Assembly (NCBI GenBank): GCA_913055905.1
Contig: CAJXLB010000003.1
Span: forward strand, 124,001-188,000
Direction of reading: 5' to 3'
Length of the DNA: 64,000 nucleotides
Source: an uncultured Winogradskyella sp.
Lineage (GTDB): Bacteria; Bacteroidota; Bacteroidia; Flavobacteriales; Flavobacteriaceae
In this document: in pieces, positions 42,070-50,837 of the stretch
Position numbering within the stretch: position 1 is the first letter of the stretch
Layout of the letters: each line of letters starts with the position of its first letter
Notes under the pieces: generated by a model
Told to the model about the DNA's origin: nothing
Seen by the model: only the letters and a program-made list of their open reading frames with translations
Database searches by the model: none
Position numbers and translations under genes: made by a program

Positions 42070-43350
42070 ATGGCAGTAGATTTACTACTAGGACTTCAAT
42101 GGGGAGATGAAGGTAAAGGAAAAATCGTTGACGTTTTTACATCAAAATATGATATCATAGCGAGGTTTCAAGGTGGCCCAAACGCAGGCCATACCTTGGT
42201 TTTTAATGGAAGAAAACACGTTCTCCATACTATTCCCTCTGGCATTTTCCACGATAATACCATTAACTTGGTAGGAAATGGCGTAGTCATTGATCCTGTG
42301 ATTTTTAAGAAAGAGCTTGATAAGCTAGATGAACAAAATGTAGACTACAAAAAGTCTTTATGTATCTCTAGAAAAGCCCATATTATTCTTCCAACGCACA
42401 GGTTATTGGACGCTGCAAGCGAAGCGTCTAAAGGGAAGGCAAAAATTGGTTCTACATTAAAAGGCATTGGCCCAACCTATATGGACAAAACCGGCCGTAA
42501 TGGAATCAGGGTTGGAGATATTGAAATGGCAGACTGGAAAAAGAAATATAGAGCTCTAGCTGACAAGCATGAAGCCATGATCTCTTTTTACAATGTAGAT
42601 ATTGAATACAATTTGAACGAACTAGAATCAGAATTTTTTAAGGCAATAGACACCTTAAAATCACTTCAGTTTATAGATTCTGAAGATTATATACACAAAG
42701 CCCAAGTTGAGGGTAAGTCCATATTAGCTGAAGGCGCCCAAGGATCTTTACTAGATATAGATTTTGGGACGTATCCTTATGTAACATCATCGAATACTAC
42801 TGCCGCAGGAGCATGTACTGGTTTGGGTGTAGCTCCTAGTAAAATTGGCGATGTATTCGGTATTTTTAAAGCCTATACAACGAGAGTTGGGTCGGGACCT
42901 TTTCCTACCGAATTGTTTGATGAAGATGGTGAGACCATGGGACGCGTTGGTCACGAATTTGGTGCCACTACAGGTAGACCAAGACGCTGTGGCTGGTTAG
43001 ATTTAGTGGCATTGCGATATGCTTGCCAAGTTAATGGTGTGACACAACTCATTATGATGAAAGGTGATGTTCTTTCAGGTTTCGAAAGACTTAAAGTCTG
43101 CACGGCATATGATTATAAGGGAAAAACCATCTCTCATTTACCATACAACATTGAATCCGAAAATGTAAAACCAATTTATACTGAACTTAAAGGGTGGTCC
43201 GCTGACTTAACGGAAATGACAAAGGCCTCGGAATTACCTCAAGAATTTAACGACTACGTGACATTCTTAGAAAATGAGCTAGAAATTCCAATAACCATCG
43301 TTTCCGTAGGGCCTGACAGGAAACAGACCATTATAAGAAAAGAAGTTTAG
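42070..43350 (+). CDS. purA: Adenylosuccinate synthetase
   Basis: A 426-residue GTP-dependent enzyme that converts IMP and aspartate to adenylosuccinate, the first committed step to AMP. The N-terminal GLQWGDEGKGKIVD (about 7-20) holds the catalytic Asp and P-loop, followed by GGPNAGHTLV with the catalytic His. LKGIGPTYMDKTGRNGIR and TTTGRPRRCGWLD-like motifs (GATTGRPRRCGWLDLV) are intact. The length is standard. Confidence 0.97.
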   Translation: MAVDLLLGLQWGDEGKGKIVDVFTSKYDIIARFQGGPNAGHTLVFNGRKHVLHTIPSGIFHDNTINLVGNGVVIDPVIFKKELDKLDEQNVDYKKSLCISRKAHIILPTHRLLDAASEASKGKAKIGSTLKGIGPTYMDKTGRNGIRVGDIEMADWKKKYRALADKHEAMISFYNVDIEYNLNELESEFFKAIDTLKSLQFIDSEDYIHKAQVEGKSILAEGAQGSLLDIDFGTYPYVTSSNTTAAGACTGLGVAPSKIGDVFGIFKAYTTRVGSGPFPTELFDEDGETMGRVGHEFGATTGRPRRCGWLDLVALRYACQVNGVTQLIMMKGDVLSGFERLKVCTAYDYKGKTISHLPYNIESENVKPIYTELKGWSADLTEMTKASELPQEFNDYVTFLENELEIPITIVSVGPDRKQTIIRKEV

Positions 43351-43424
43351 CACAATTGGCTTCGTTAAAAAAACTGTAAATCATACTAAAAAAATCGTTT
43401 TACAGGTTAAACAGTCATAGACCT

Positions 43425-45242
43425 ATGACAATGGACACAAGGAGAATTTGGCCTCTACTCATAATACTATTTTATGGGCTAACAGCAGTATCCCAACAAA
43501 CTGAGGTTATTACCATAGAATATGCTGGCACAGGATACACAGACCCTGAAATCGAGGACGGTGCAAAGGTCTTTCTAAGAGATAAGTCCCAGCAAGTTCA
43601 TTTTATCCATAAAGGTGTGGATATGTGGTGCGATAAAGCCATCTATTACGAAGATCAAGATTTTATAGAGGCGTTTAGCAATGTCTTGGTAAAACAAGGT
43701 GATTCCATAAACATGGTGGCGAAATACGTAGAATACAGTGGCAAAACCCAAATAGCCATAGCGAGTGGAAACGTTGTCCTTACAGAACCTAAATCTGTAT
43801 TGAGCACAGATACCCTATATTTTGATCGTGTTAAACAGCAAGCATTCTATAAAACACGCGGCAAGGTCGTAAGAGACACCTCTGGTACCATTACGAGTCA
43901 AATTGGTCGGTATTACCTCAACGCGCGCAAATACCAATTCATTCAGGATGTAGAGCTTGTTAATCCAGAATATGTACTAAATACAGAGCGCCTTGATTTT
44001 TTTCCAGATAACGGTTATGCCTATCTATTTGGCCCATCGACCATAGTGGGTGAAGGAAGTAAAGTTTACACGGAGCGTGGATTTTATGACACGAACAATG
44101 ATACTGGACATTTTCAACGTAATGCTCGTGTAGATTATGACAATAGAACGGTAGAAGGTGATAGCATTTATTTTAATAGAAATAGAAATTTTGCATCGGC
44201 CACGAATAATATTACCGTTACAGATACCATTAACAATAGCATCGTAAAAGGCCACTATGCCGAAGTATGGCGCGACAAGGATTCGGTTTTTATAACAAAG
44301 CGAGCCTTAGCCATTACTGTTCAAGATAAGGATTCCGTGTATGTGCACGCCGATACCTTAATGGTTACAGGCAAGGAAAACAATAGAATAACGAGGGCTT
44401 ATTACAATGTTAGGCTTTATAAAAGCGATTTAGCAGGTAAAGCCGATTCTATTCACATTAATCATAAAACCGGACTTACCAAAATGATCAATCTAAGCCG
44501 CTTTAGCTCTAGCGATGCCTTTGCAATTGATCGTAAGCCCGTACTTTGGAATATGGGAAATCAAATGACAGGAGATACCATTCATCTTATCTCTAATGTT
44601 AAAACCGAAAAACTAGATTCCCTAAAAGTCTTCAACAATGCTTTTTTGGTAAGTAGAGATAGCTTAAGTGATGATGGTTACAACCAGATAAAGGGACAAC
44701 GGCTTATTGGATTATTCCGTGATAACGAGCTATACAATGTTGATATTATTAAGAATGCAGAAGTCATTTACTACTCTAGAAACTCCGAAAATGAATTAGT
44801 TGGCATCAACAAATCCAAGTCTGGCAGTATCAATATTCAAATAGAAAATCAGGAGATACAAGAAATTAGACTGATCAATCAAATTGATGGACAATTGTTT
44901 CCCGAATCTCAATTTCCGAGAAGTGGAAAGCGTTTAAGAGGGTTCGACTGGCGCGGTGAAGAACAGCCAAAATCCGTGGAGGATTTATTTATAGGAGATC
45001 CGCCTTTAGATTTACCCATAATAAGTGGCTTAAAAGACTATGTGCCTCCAGAGGAGTTTGTTGATGAAAGCGTCCAGGAACGTGTGGAGTCAGCAGGAAA
45101 AAGCACACCTAACAAAACCAATAAAGCTGCTCGAAATTTACCAACGAATTCAGCAGCCCAAGGCACTAAAAGCATGTCAAAAACACCTGTTCTCAAGACA
45201 ACGAAAGAAGGCGAAGACCGATCTAAGACTGAAGAGCAATAG
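43425..45242 (+). CDS. OstA-like protein, probable lipopolysaccharide transport component
   Basis: A 605-residue exported protein with a signal peptide ending near AVSQQ. The body is a chain of repeated short beta strands of the OstA/LptA type, for example DMWCDKAIYYEDQDFIEAFSNVLVKQGDSI and the AKYVEYSGKTQIAIASGNV unit, which form the periplasmic bridge for lipopolysaccharide. The C-terminal 90 residues are a polar, low-complexity tail rich in Lys, Glu, Ser and Thr. Bacteroidetes carry this long OstA-like protein beside separate LptA and LptD. The aminotransferase follows after 8 bases. Confidence 0.85.
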   Translation: MTMDTRRIWPLLIILFYGLTAVSQQTEVITIEYAGTGYTDPEIEDGAKVFLRDKSQQVHFIHKGVDMWCDKAIYYEDQDFIEAFSNVLVKQGDSINMVAKYVEYSGKTQIAIASGNVVLTEPKSVLSTDTLYFDRVKQQAFYKTRGKVVRDTSGTITSQIGRYYLNARKYQFIQDVELVNPEYVLNTERLDFFPDNGYAYLFGPSTIVGEGSKVYTERGFYDTNNDTGHFQRNARVDYDNRTVEGDSIYFNRNRNFASATNNITVTDTINNSIVKGHYAEVWRDKDSVFITKRALAITVQDKDSVYVHADTLMVTGKENNRITRAYYNVRLYKSDLAGKADSIHINHKTGLTKMINLSRFSSSDAFAIDRKPVLWNMGNQMTGDTIHLISNVKTEKLDSLKVFNNAFLVSRDSLSDDGYNQIKGQRLIGLFRDNELYNVDIIKNAEVIYYSRNSENELVGINKSKSGSINIQIENQEIQEIRLINQIDGQLFPESQFPRSGKRLRGFDWRGEEQPKSVEDLFIGDPPLDLPIISGLKDYVPPEEFVDESVQERVESAGKSTPNKTNKAARNLPTNSAAQGTKSMSKTPVLKTTKEGEDRSKTEEQ

Positions 45243-45250
45243 GTTTTAGT

Positions 45251-46432
45251 ATGGATAAGGACTTCTTTAAATATCAAGCACAGACCACACCGCACCCATT
45301 GGCTATAGAGGTCAGTCATGCCAAAGGCTCATACATATGCGATACTAACGGAAAGGCCTATTTGGATTTTGTGGCAGGGGTTTCTGCCTGCAGTTTGGGT
45401 CACTGCCATCCAAAAGTAATTGCTGCAACCAAAGCCCAACTTGATTCTTATCTGCATGTTATGGTGTACGGCGAGTTTATTCAACAACCTGCTGTAGAAC
45501 TGGCTAAATTTCTTGCAGAAGAACTTCCAGACCCATTGGATACCACTTATTTGGTCAATTCTGGCACTGAAGCTATCGAAGGCAGTATTAAACTCGCAAG
45601 ACGTTACACAGGTCGAAGTGAAATTATCGCGGCGAATAATGCTTATCACGGCAACACCATGGGCTCCTTGAGCTTAATGGACTACAATGAGCGGAAGCGT
45701 CCTTTTTTACCTCTTATTCCAGATATAAGGCACATCGCCTTTAATTGTGAATGGTGTCTTAACCAAATCACGGAAAAAACAGCTGCCGTGATTTTAGAAA
45801 CCATACAGGGTGGTGCCGGATTTATTGAACCCATTAACGACTATCTCATTAAAGTACAAAGACGCTGCCAGGAGGTTGGAGCGCTATTGATTCTTGATGA
45901 AATCCAACCTGGAATAGGCAGAACAGGAAAACTCTTCGGCTTTGAAAATTATAATTGTGTTCCAGATATAGTAGTTACTGGTAAAGGTCTTGGAGGAGGT
46001 CTACCAATCGGAGCATTTACGGCCTCACAAAAAATCATGTCCTGCTTAAAGGACAATCCTAAGCTTGGGCATATTACAACCTTTGGAGGCAACCCTGTTA
46101 TTGCTGCTGCTGCTTTGGCGACCTTAAAAGAGATATGTAACTCTGATTTGATGGAACAAGCCTTGGAGAAGGAACAATTAATCCGTAAACATTTAGTACA
46201 TAAACACATTTTAACCATCAGAGGTCGTGGTCTTATGCTAGCAGCGCTAACTAGACATGAGAACATTACCAATGCCTTAGTTTTAGAAGCAAAAAATCGA
46301 GGGCTAATTCTTTTTTGGCTACTTTTTGAACCTCGAGCAATAAGAATTACACCTCCATTGACTATTTCTAATGAAGAAATAGTCGAAGGTTGCCGCATTA
46401 TTTGTGAGATTCTCGACACTCTGGATGACTAG
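45251..46432 (+). CDS. Class III pyridoxal-phosphate aminotransferase
   Basis: A 393-residue PLP enzyme of the acetylornithine/ornithine aminotransferase group. Typical motifs are LVNSGTEAIEGSIKLAR (about 98-114), ILDEIQPGIGRTGKLFGFE (about 215-233) with the Asp that contacts the PLP ring, and IVVTGKGLGGGLPIGAF with the Schiff-base lysine near residue 246. The short C-terminal domain ends in a standard small helix. The substrate is not defined. Its place in an operon with the OstA-like gene hints at an envelope role, but this is weak. Confidence 0.92.
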   Translation: MDKDFFKYQAQTTPHPLAIEVSHAKGSYICDTNGKAYLDFVAGVSACSLGHCHPKVIAATKAQLDSYLHVMVYGEFIQQPAVELAKFLAEELPDPLDTTYLVNSGTEAIEGSIKLARRYTGRSEIIAANNAYHGNTMGSLSLMDYNERKRPFLPLIPDIRHIAFNCEWCLNQITEKTAAVILETIQGGAGFIEPINDYLIKVQRRCQEVGALLILDEIQPGIGRTGKLFGFENYNCVPDIVVTGKGLGGGLPIGAFTASQKIMSCLKDNPKLGHITTFGGNPVIAAAALATLKEICNSDLMEQALEKEQLIRKHLVHKHILTIRGRGLMLAALTRHENITNALVLEAKNRGLILFWLLFEPRAIRITPPLTISNEEIVEGCRIICEILDTLDD

Positions 46433-46582
46433 TTTATTTTGCATAACTCTGGTTATCAGATTATAACCGAACGCCTTCTAAAGTATTACATGTGTTAATT
46501 AATTTGTTAAAAACAATCAGCAAAGACATTTGATTAAGCAAAGGATACTCCTAATTTTAGTTTGTGAATTATTAATCCGCCT

Positions 46583-47989
46583 ATGCAATACAGTCACAAC
46601 GACGAAAACTTCTCACTTACCCGATTTGAATCAATGCTAAAGACGAACGATATCCTTTTCTTTGATTCAAATGAATTCGAAAACATTATACACCACTATT
46701 TAGAAAACGGTAAAATTGCTTTAGCCAAAAGAGCTATAAAACTCGGATTAGAACAACATCCTTCATCAATAAACTTAAGATTATTTCAAGTTGAAATTTT
46801 AGTCATTGAAAATAAGTTCAAAGAAGCAGATGATATTTTGGAAATGCTTCATGAGCTAGAACCCAATAATGAAGAAATTTACATACAAAAGGCCAACGTG
46901 CTGTCCAAACAAGATAAACACTTAGAGGCCATTCGTACGCTCATAAGCGCAATTGATTTGTCTGGAATTCCCGAAGATAATGCCGACCTATTTGCGTTAA
47001 TTGGTATGGAATATTTATTCTTGGATGATTTTCAAAATGCCATAATCTATTTTAAAAAATGCCTAGAGGCTGATATGACGGATTATGGAGCACTGCATAA
47101 CATCATCTATTGTTACGATTTCTTAAACAAAAACGAGGAAGCGATAGAATACCTCAATTGGTTTATTGACTTAAATCCGTATTGTGAAGTTGCATGGCAT
47201 CAATTAGGACGACAATATTTTGCTATCAAGGATTACCCAAGGGCAAACACGGCCTTTGATTTTGCGATCATATCAGACGATACTTTTGTAGGCGCTTATA
47301 TTGAAAAGGGAAAAGTCCTTGAAAAACTAAAGTTATACAAGGAAGCTATTGAGAATTATAAAATTACGCTAGCGATAGATGAGCCTACATCATTTGCCCT
47401 ACTTCGCATTGGTCATTGTTATGAAAAGTTAGGTCAGGATAATTTAGCAGTACAATTCTTCCAAAAAACCATAGATGACGATGCACTTCTTGATAAAGGC
47501 TGGATTGCAATCACAAAATTTTACATGAAGCGCCTAGACTATCAAAAAGCCCTTTATTACATTAAAAGTGCCGTGAATATTGATAGCGAAAATGTACTCT
47601 ACTGGAAACTTTATGCCACCATTAACAAACGACTCAATTTTTTAGAAGAGGCAGAATACGGCTATAAACGCTCCTTAGAGTTAGGGAATTACGAGTTGGA
47701 TACTTGGCTGGACCGTGCTGATATTTTAACCTCGCTTGGAGAAAGGGAAGCTGCTATCACTACCCTGAAAGATGCTCAAGCTTTCTACCCTGAAAATGCT
47801 GAAATAGAATACCGTTTGGCAGGCCTTTATTTTTCTGAACTAGATGAGTCTAAAGGACGTTTTCATCTTAAGAATGCCCTAAAGCTCAACGAGGAGTTTA
47901 GCTTTATCATTTCAGAGTTATTTCCTAAAGTAGATAATATGCCTTTGGTAAAGGCCATTATTTTCGAAAACAAAAAAACTTCCAATTAA
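46583..47989 (+). CDS. Tetratricopeptide repeat protein
   Basis: A 468-residue cytoplasmic-looking protein made mostly of tetratricopeptide repeats (about residues 40-440, roughly eleven units). Examples are EEIYIQKANVLSKQDKHLEAIRTLISA and GAYIEKGKVLEKLKLYKEAIENYKITLAID. There is no signal peptide or membrane segment. Proteins of this length and repeat count are common in Bacteroidetes, with no settled function. An upstream TAATTTTA is a possible -7 element in the 150-base gap. Confidence 0.9.
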   Translation: MQYSHNDENFSLTRFESMLKTNDILFFDSNEFENIIHHYLENGKIALAKRAIKLGLEQHPSSINLRLFQVEILVIENKFKEADDILEMLHELEPNNEEIYIQKANVLSKQDKHLEAIRTLISAIDLSGIPEDNADLFALIGMEYLFLDDFQNAIIYFKKCLEADMTDYGALHNIIYCYDFLNKNEEAIEYLNWFIDLNPYCEVAWHQLGRQYFAIKDYPRANTAFDFAIISDDTFVGAYIEKGKVLEKLKLYKEAIENYKITLAIDEPTSFALLRIGHCYEKLGQDNLAVQFFQKTIDDDALLDKGWIAITKFYMKRLDYQKALYYIKSAVNIDSENVLYWKLYATINKRLNFLEEAEYGYKRSLELGNYELDTWLDRADILTSLGEREAAITTLKDAQAFYPENAEIEYRLAGLYFSELDESKGRFHLKNALKLNEEFSFIISELFPKVDNMPLVKAIIFENKKTSN

Positions 47990-48025
47990 AAAATCCATAC
48001 CTTAGCCCTTCAATAAAAATTTGAA

Positions 48026-48994
48026 ATGCAAAGACGTGTTTTAGATTATCTTCTTGTTACGCTTAAAGGTATGGCCATGGGTGCTGCAGATGTGGTTCCT
48101 GGCGTTTCTGGTGGTACAATCGCCTTTATATCCGGCATTTATGAAGAACTTATAGAAAGCATTGATAACCTGAGCCTAAAAGTCTTTAAAATCTGGAAAA
48201 AAGAAGGCTTTGCAAAAGCTTGGAAATCGATAAACGGAACCTTTCTTTTGGCCTTATTCTCCGGAATCGCCATAAGCATTCTCTCTTTGGCTAAACTTAT
48301 TAAATGGCTTCTTCATAACGAACCGATCCTACTTTGGTCTTTCTTTTTTGGCCTAGTATTGGCCAGTATACTGTATGTAGCCAAGCAGATTCAAAAATGG
48401 AATCTCGCCATTCTACTTGCTGTACTAATTACTTCGGTCATATCTTATTACATAACGTTGGCCGAGCCTTTTGCATCACCGGACAGTTATTTGTATCTCC
48501 TTTTTTGTGGTTTCATAGCCATTATAGCAATGATATTACCAGGCGTTTCCGGTGCCTTTATTCTCTTGATATTGGGAGCCTATCAAACAGCTATTGACAC
48601 TATCAATAATTTGGTAGAAGGTCTAACTACGGGAAATATGGATGTATTCAAGGATGCTTTTATAAAATTTGCCTTACTGGGTATTGGAGCTGTTTTAGGT
48701 CTCAAGGTATTCTCAAAAGCTTTAAACTGGATGTTTAAGCACAAAAAAAATCTTACGCTCGCCATTCTTACAGGATTCATGGTAGGTTCACTCAATAAAA
48801 TATGGCCCTGGAAAGAAGTTCTCAAAACACGTATTAATTCCAAAGGAGAGGTTGTTACCCTTTTAGATAAAAGTATTTTACCGTCTTCGTATAACGGTAA
48901 CAGTCAAATTTTAATGGCTCTAATCCTTATCGTTGTAGGTTTTGCCACAATTCTTATTTTGGAATATCTAGGAAGAGAAAGAACAAAAGCTTAA
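48026..48994 (+). CDS. DUF368 membrane protein, candidate undecaprenyl-phosphate translocase (copy 1)
   Basis: A 322-residue polytopic protein with about nine helices. Both halves carry the family signature, DVVPGVSGGTIAFISGIYEEL (about 21-41) and MILPGVSGAFILLILGAYQ (about 171-189), which shows an inverted or tandem repeat fold. DUF368 proteins were recently linked to recycling of undecaprenyl phosphate across the membrane (PopT). That role is known for other species; here it is by family only. The second copy follows after 18 bases. Confidence 0.88.
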   Translation: MQRRVLDYLLVTLKGMAMGAADVVPGVSGGTIAFISGIYEELIESIDNLSLKVFKIWKKEGFAKAWKSINGTFLLALFSGIAISILSLAKLIKWLLHNEPILLWSFFFGLVLASILYVAKQIQKWNLAILLAVLITSVISYYITLAEPFASPDSYLYLLFCGFIAIIAMILPGVSGAFILLILGAYQTAIDTINNLVEGLTTGNMDVFKDAFIKFALLGIGAVLGLKVFSKALNWMFKHKKNLTLAILTGFMVGSLNKIWPWKEVLKTRINSKGEVVTLLDKSILPSSYNGNSQILMALILIVVGFATILILEYLGRERTKA

Positions 48995-49012
48995 CAGAAA
49001 GACACAGCGAAA

Positions 49013-50032
49013 GTGGAAAGCACACGACATTTTAAAGACCGCTTTTTTCTTGTTATCAAGGGCTTGGCCATGGGAGCTGCCAATAAAGTCCCAGGTGTTT
49101 CTGGCGGTGTGGTTGCCTTTGTAGCTGGCTTCTACGAGGAATTTATTTACTCACTGCAACGGATAAATAAAACGGCCTTTAAATTACTTTTTAACGGGAG
49201 GTTCAAGAGCTTTTTCAGATATGTGAATGGTAAATTTCTGGGCTTGCTTTTTTTTGGAATGATTGTCAGCTATTTTAGTGTTTCAAAAATATTGGACTAT
49301 CTCATTGTTCATTACGAACTCTACGTGTGGTCTACGTTCTTCGGAATGATTTTAGGCTCAATTTACTACATAAGCAAAGATTTTGAAGACTGGAACACCA
49401 AGACAATTTTGGCCTTAATATTAGGTGCTGCCGCTGGGCTAAGTATTAGCTTTTTGGATCCTGCTACAGAAAATGATAATTTGTTTTTTGTTTTTTTCTG
49501 CGGAATCATAAGCGTCTCAGGCATGACGCTTCCCGGTTTTTCTGGGTCTTTCATACTCATCCTACTAGGAAACTACGTGTTGTTATTAGTGGACGCGGTT
49601 AATGCTCTTTTTGATACGCTTTACGACATTGCTGGTGGTAATTTTGAATTCTTACAAAATGCTGTTAGGATTAGATTATTGAAGGTCCTAGCCGTCTTTA
49701 CATTGGGCTCAGTCACAGGGTTGGTCACCTTTTCCCATATCCTTAACTACATACTCAAGCATTATAAAAATATCACTTTGGCGACAATCGTTGGCTTTAT
49801 CATTGGATCTTTGGGTGTGGTTTGGCCGTGGAAAAAAACACTGTATAAGAAAAACTCAGATGGCGCGTTTATTTTAGATTCTACTGGAAAACAGATTGTT
49901 GCAAATTACGAGCGCTATTTACCTGAATTTAATACGGAAACGTATATGGCGATTGCTTATATTGTTTTAGGAATTTTAATAGTGCTAGCTTTAGAATGGT
50001 ATGGAGAACGAACAAGACAAGTCAAAGCTTAA
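49013..50032 (+). CDS. DUF368 membrane protein, candidate undecaprenyl-phosphate translocase (copy 2)
   Basis: A 339-residue paralogue of the preceding gene, starting at a GTG. The signatures are NKVPGVSGGVVAFVAGFYEEF (about 22-42) and MTLPGFSGSFILILLGNY (about 166-183), where Phe replaces the Val of the first copy. Insertions of about 10 residues before the last helix distinguish the two. The 3' end overlaps the aroE gene by 32 bases, so translation is likely coupled. Confidence 0.88.
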   Translation: MESTRHFKDRFFLVIKGLAMGAANKVPGVSGGVVAFVAGFYEEFIYSLQRINKTAFKLLFNGRFKSFFRYVNGKFLGLLFFGMIVSYFSVSKILDYLIVHYELYVWSTFFGMILGSIYYISKDFEDWNTKTILALILGAAAGLSISFLDPATENDNLFFVFFCGIISVSGMTLPGFSGSFILILLGNYVLLLVDAVNALFDTLYDIAGGNFEFLQNAVRIRLLKVLAVFTLGSVTGLVTFSHILNYILKHYKNITLATIVGFIIGSLGVVWPWKKTLYKKNSDGAFILDSTGKQIVANYERYLPEFNTETYMAIAYIVLGILIVLALEWYGERTRQVKA

Positions 50033-50759
50033 ATTCGGACTAATAGGAAAAGACATAGACTATTCTTTTTCCAGGAGTTACTTTGCCAAAAAATTCAAAA
50101 CCGAAAATCTGCCTTATTCTTACGTCAACTATGATATTGACGACATTCATAAATTGGATGAAATCATAGCGAATACCCCAAATCTCAAAGGGCTTAATGT
50201 AACCATTCCGTATAAAGAAAGTGTCATGCCGTTATTAGATGACATCAACAAAAAAGCTAAAAAAATTGGTGCTGTAAACACCATAAAAATAACGAGATAC
50301 CAGAAGCTCATAGGTTACAATACTGATTTTTATGGGTTTAAAACTTCCCTAAAACCGCATTTAAAACCTTATCACAAACGTGCCCTTATACTTGGGACTG
50401 GTGGTGCTTCCAAAGCGATTGCCTATGCCTTAAAGAAACTTCATATCGATTATGACTATGTTTCCAGAAACGAAAAGAAAGGCGTTAAATTTTTATACTC
50501 AGATTTAACAAACGCCATTATAAGTAGCTATACTATCATTATTAACTGTACTCCTATTGGCACTTATCCTAATGTTAATGCTTGTCCTGATATCCCTTAC
50601 GAAGCCATTACAGAAAAACACATTTTATACGATTTGGTATACAACCCTGAACAAACAAAATTTCTGAGCTGCGGCGATGTTAAAGGCGCAACGACCATCA
50701 ATGGGTTAGAAATGTTAAAACTTCAAGCCGAAAAGGCCTGGGAGATATGGAATAAGTGA
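50001..50759 (+). CDS. aroE: Shikimate dehydrogenase
   Basis: A 252-residue NADP-dependent enzyme of aromatic amino acid synthesis, reducing 3-dehydroshikimate to shikimate. The substrate domain shows FGLIGKDIDYSFSRSYF (about 11-27) and GLNVTIPYKESVMPLLD with the catalytic Lys (about 60-76). The Rossmann fold has LILGTGGASKAIAYALKKL (about 123-141), and the late ATTINGLEMLKLQAEKAWEIW is standard. The ATG at 50001 lies inside the end of the DUF368 gene and gives the expected N-terminus; the codons before IGKDIDYSFS form a polar leader of ten residues. Confidence 0.94.
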   Translation: MENEQDKSKLKFGLIGKDIDYSFSRSYFAKKFKTENLPYSYVNYDIDDIHKLDEIIANTPNLKGLNVTIPYKESVMPLLDDINKKAKKIGAVNTIKITRYQKLIGYNTDFYGFKTSLKPHLKPYHKRALILGTGGASKAIAYALKKLHIDYDYVSRNEKKGVKFLYSDLTNAIISSYTIIINCTPIGTYPNVNACPDIPYEAITEKHILYDLVYNPEQTKFLSCGDVKGATTINGLEMLKLQAEKAWEIWNK

Positions 50760-50785
50760 TAACACGGAGCAAAGCCCTTATTTCC

Positions 50786-50816
50786 TTTGTAGTTCTTGGA
50801 GTTGTTAGTATCTTTA
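50786..50816 (+). promoter_or_regulatory. Bacteroidetes-type promoter of the DUF349 gene
   Basis: TTTG (50786-50789), then 19 bases, then TATCTTTA (50809-50816), one base off the TTTG-N19-TAnnTTTG consensus. The start codon lies 22 bases downstream at 50838. Confidence 0.65.
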
Positions 50817-50837
50817 GCATTCTAAAAATTTACAGAC

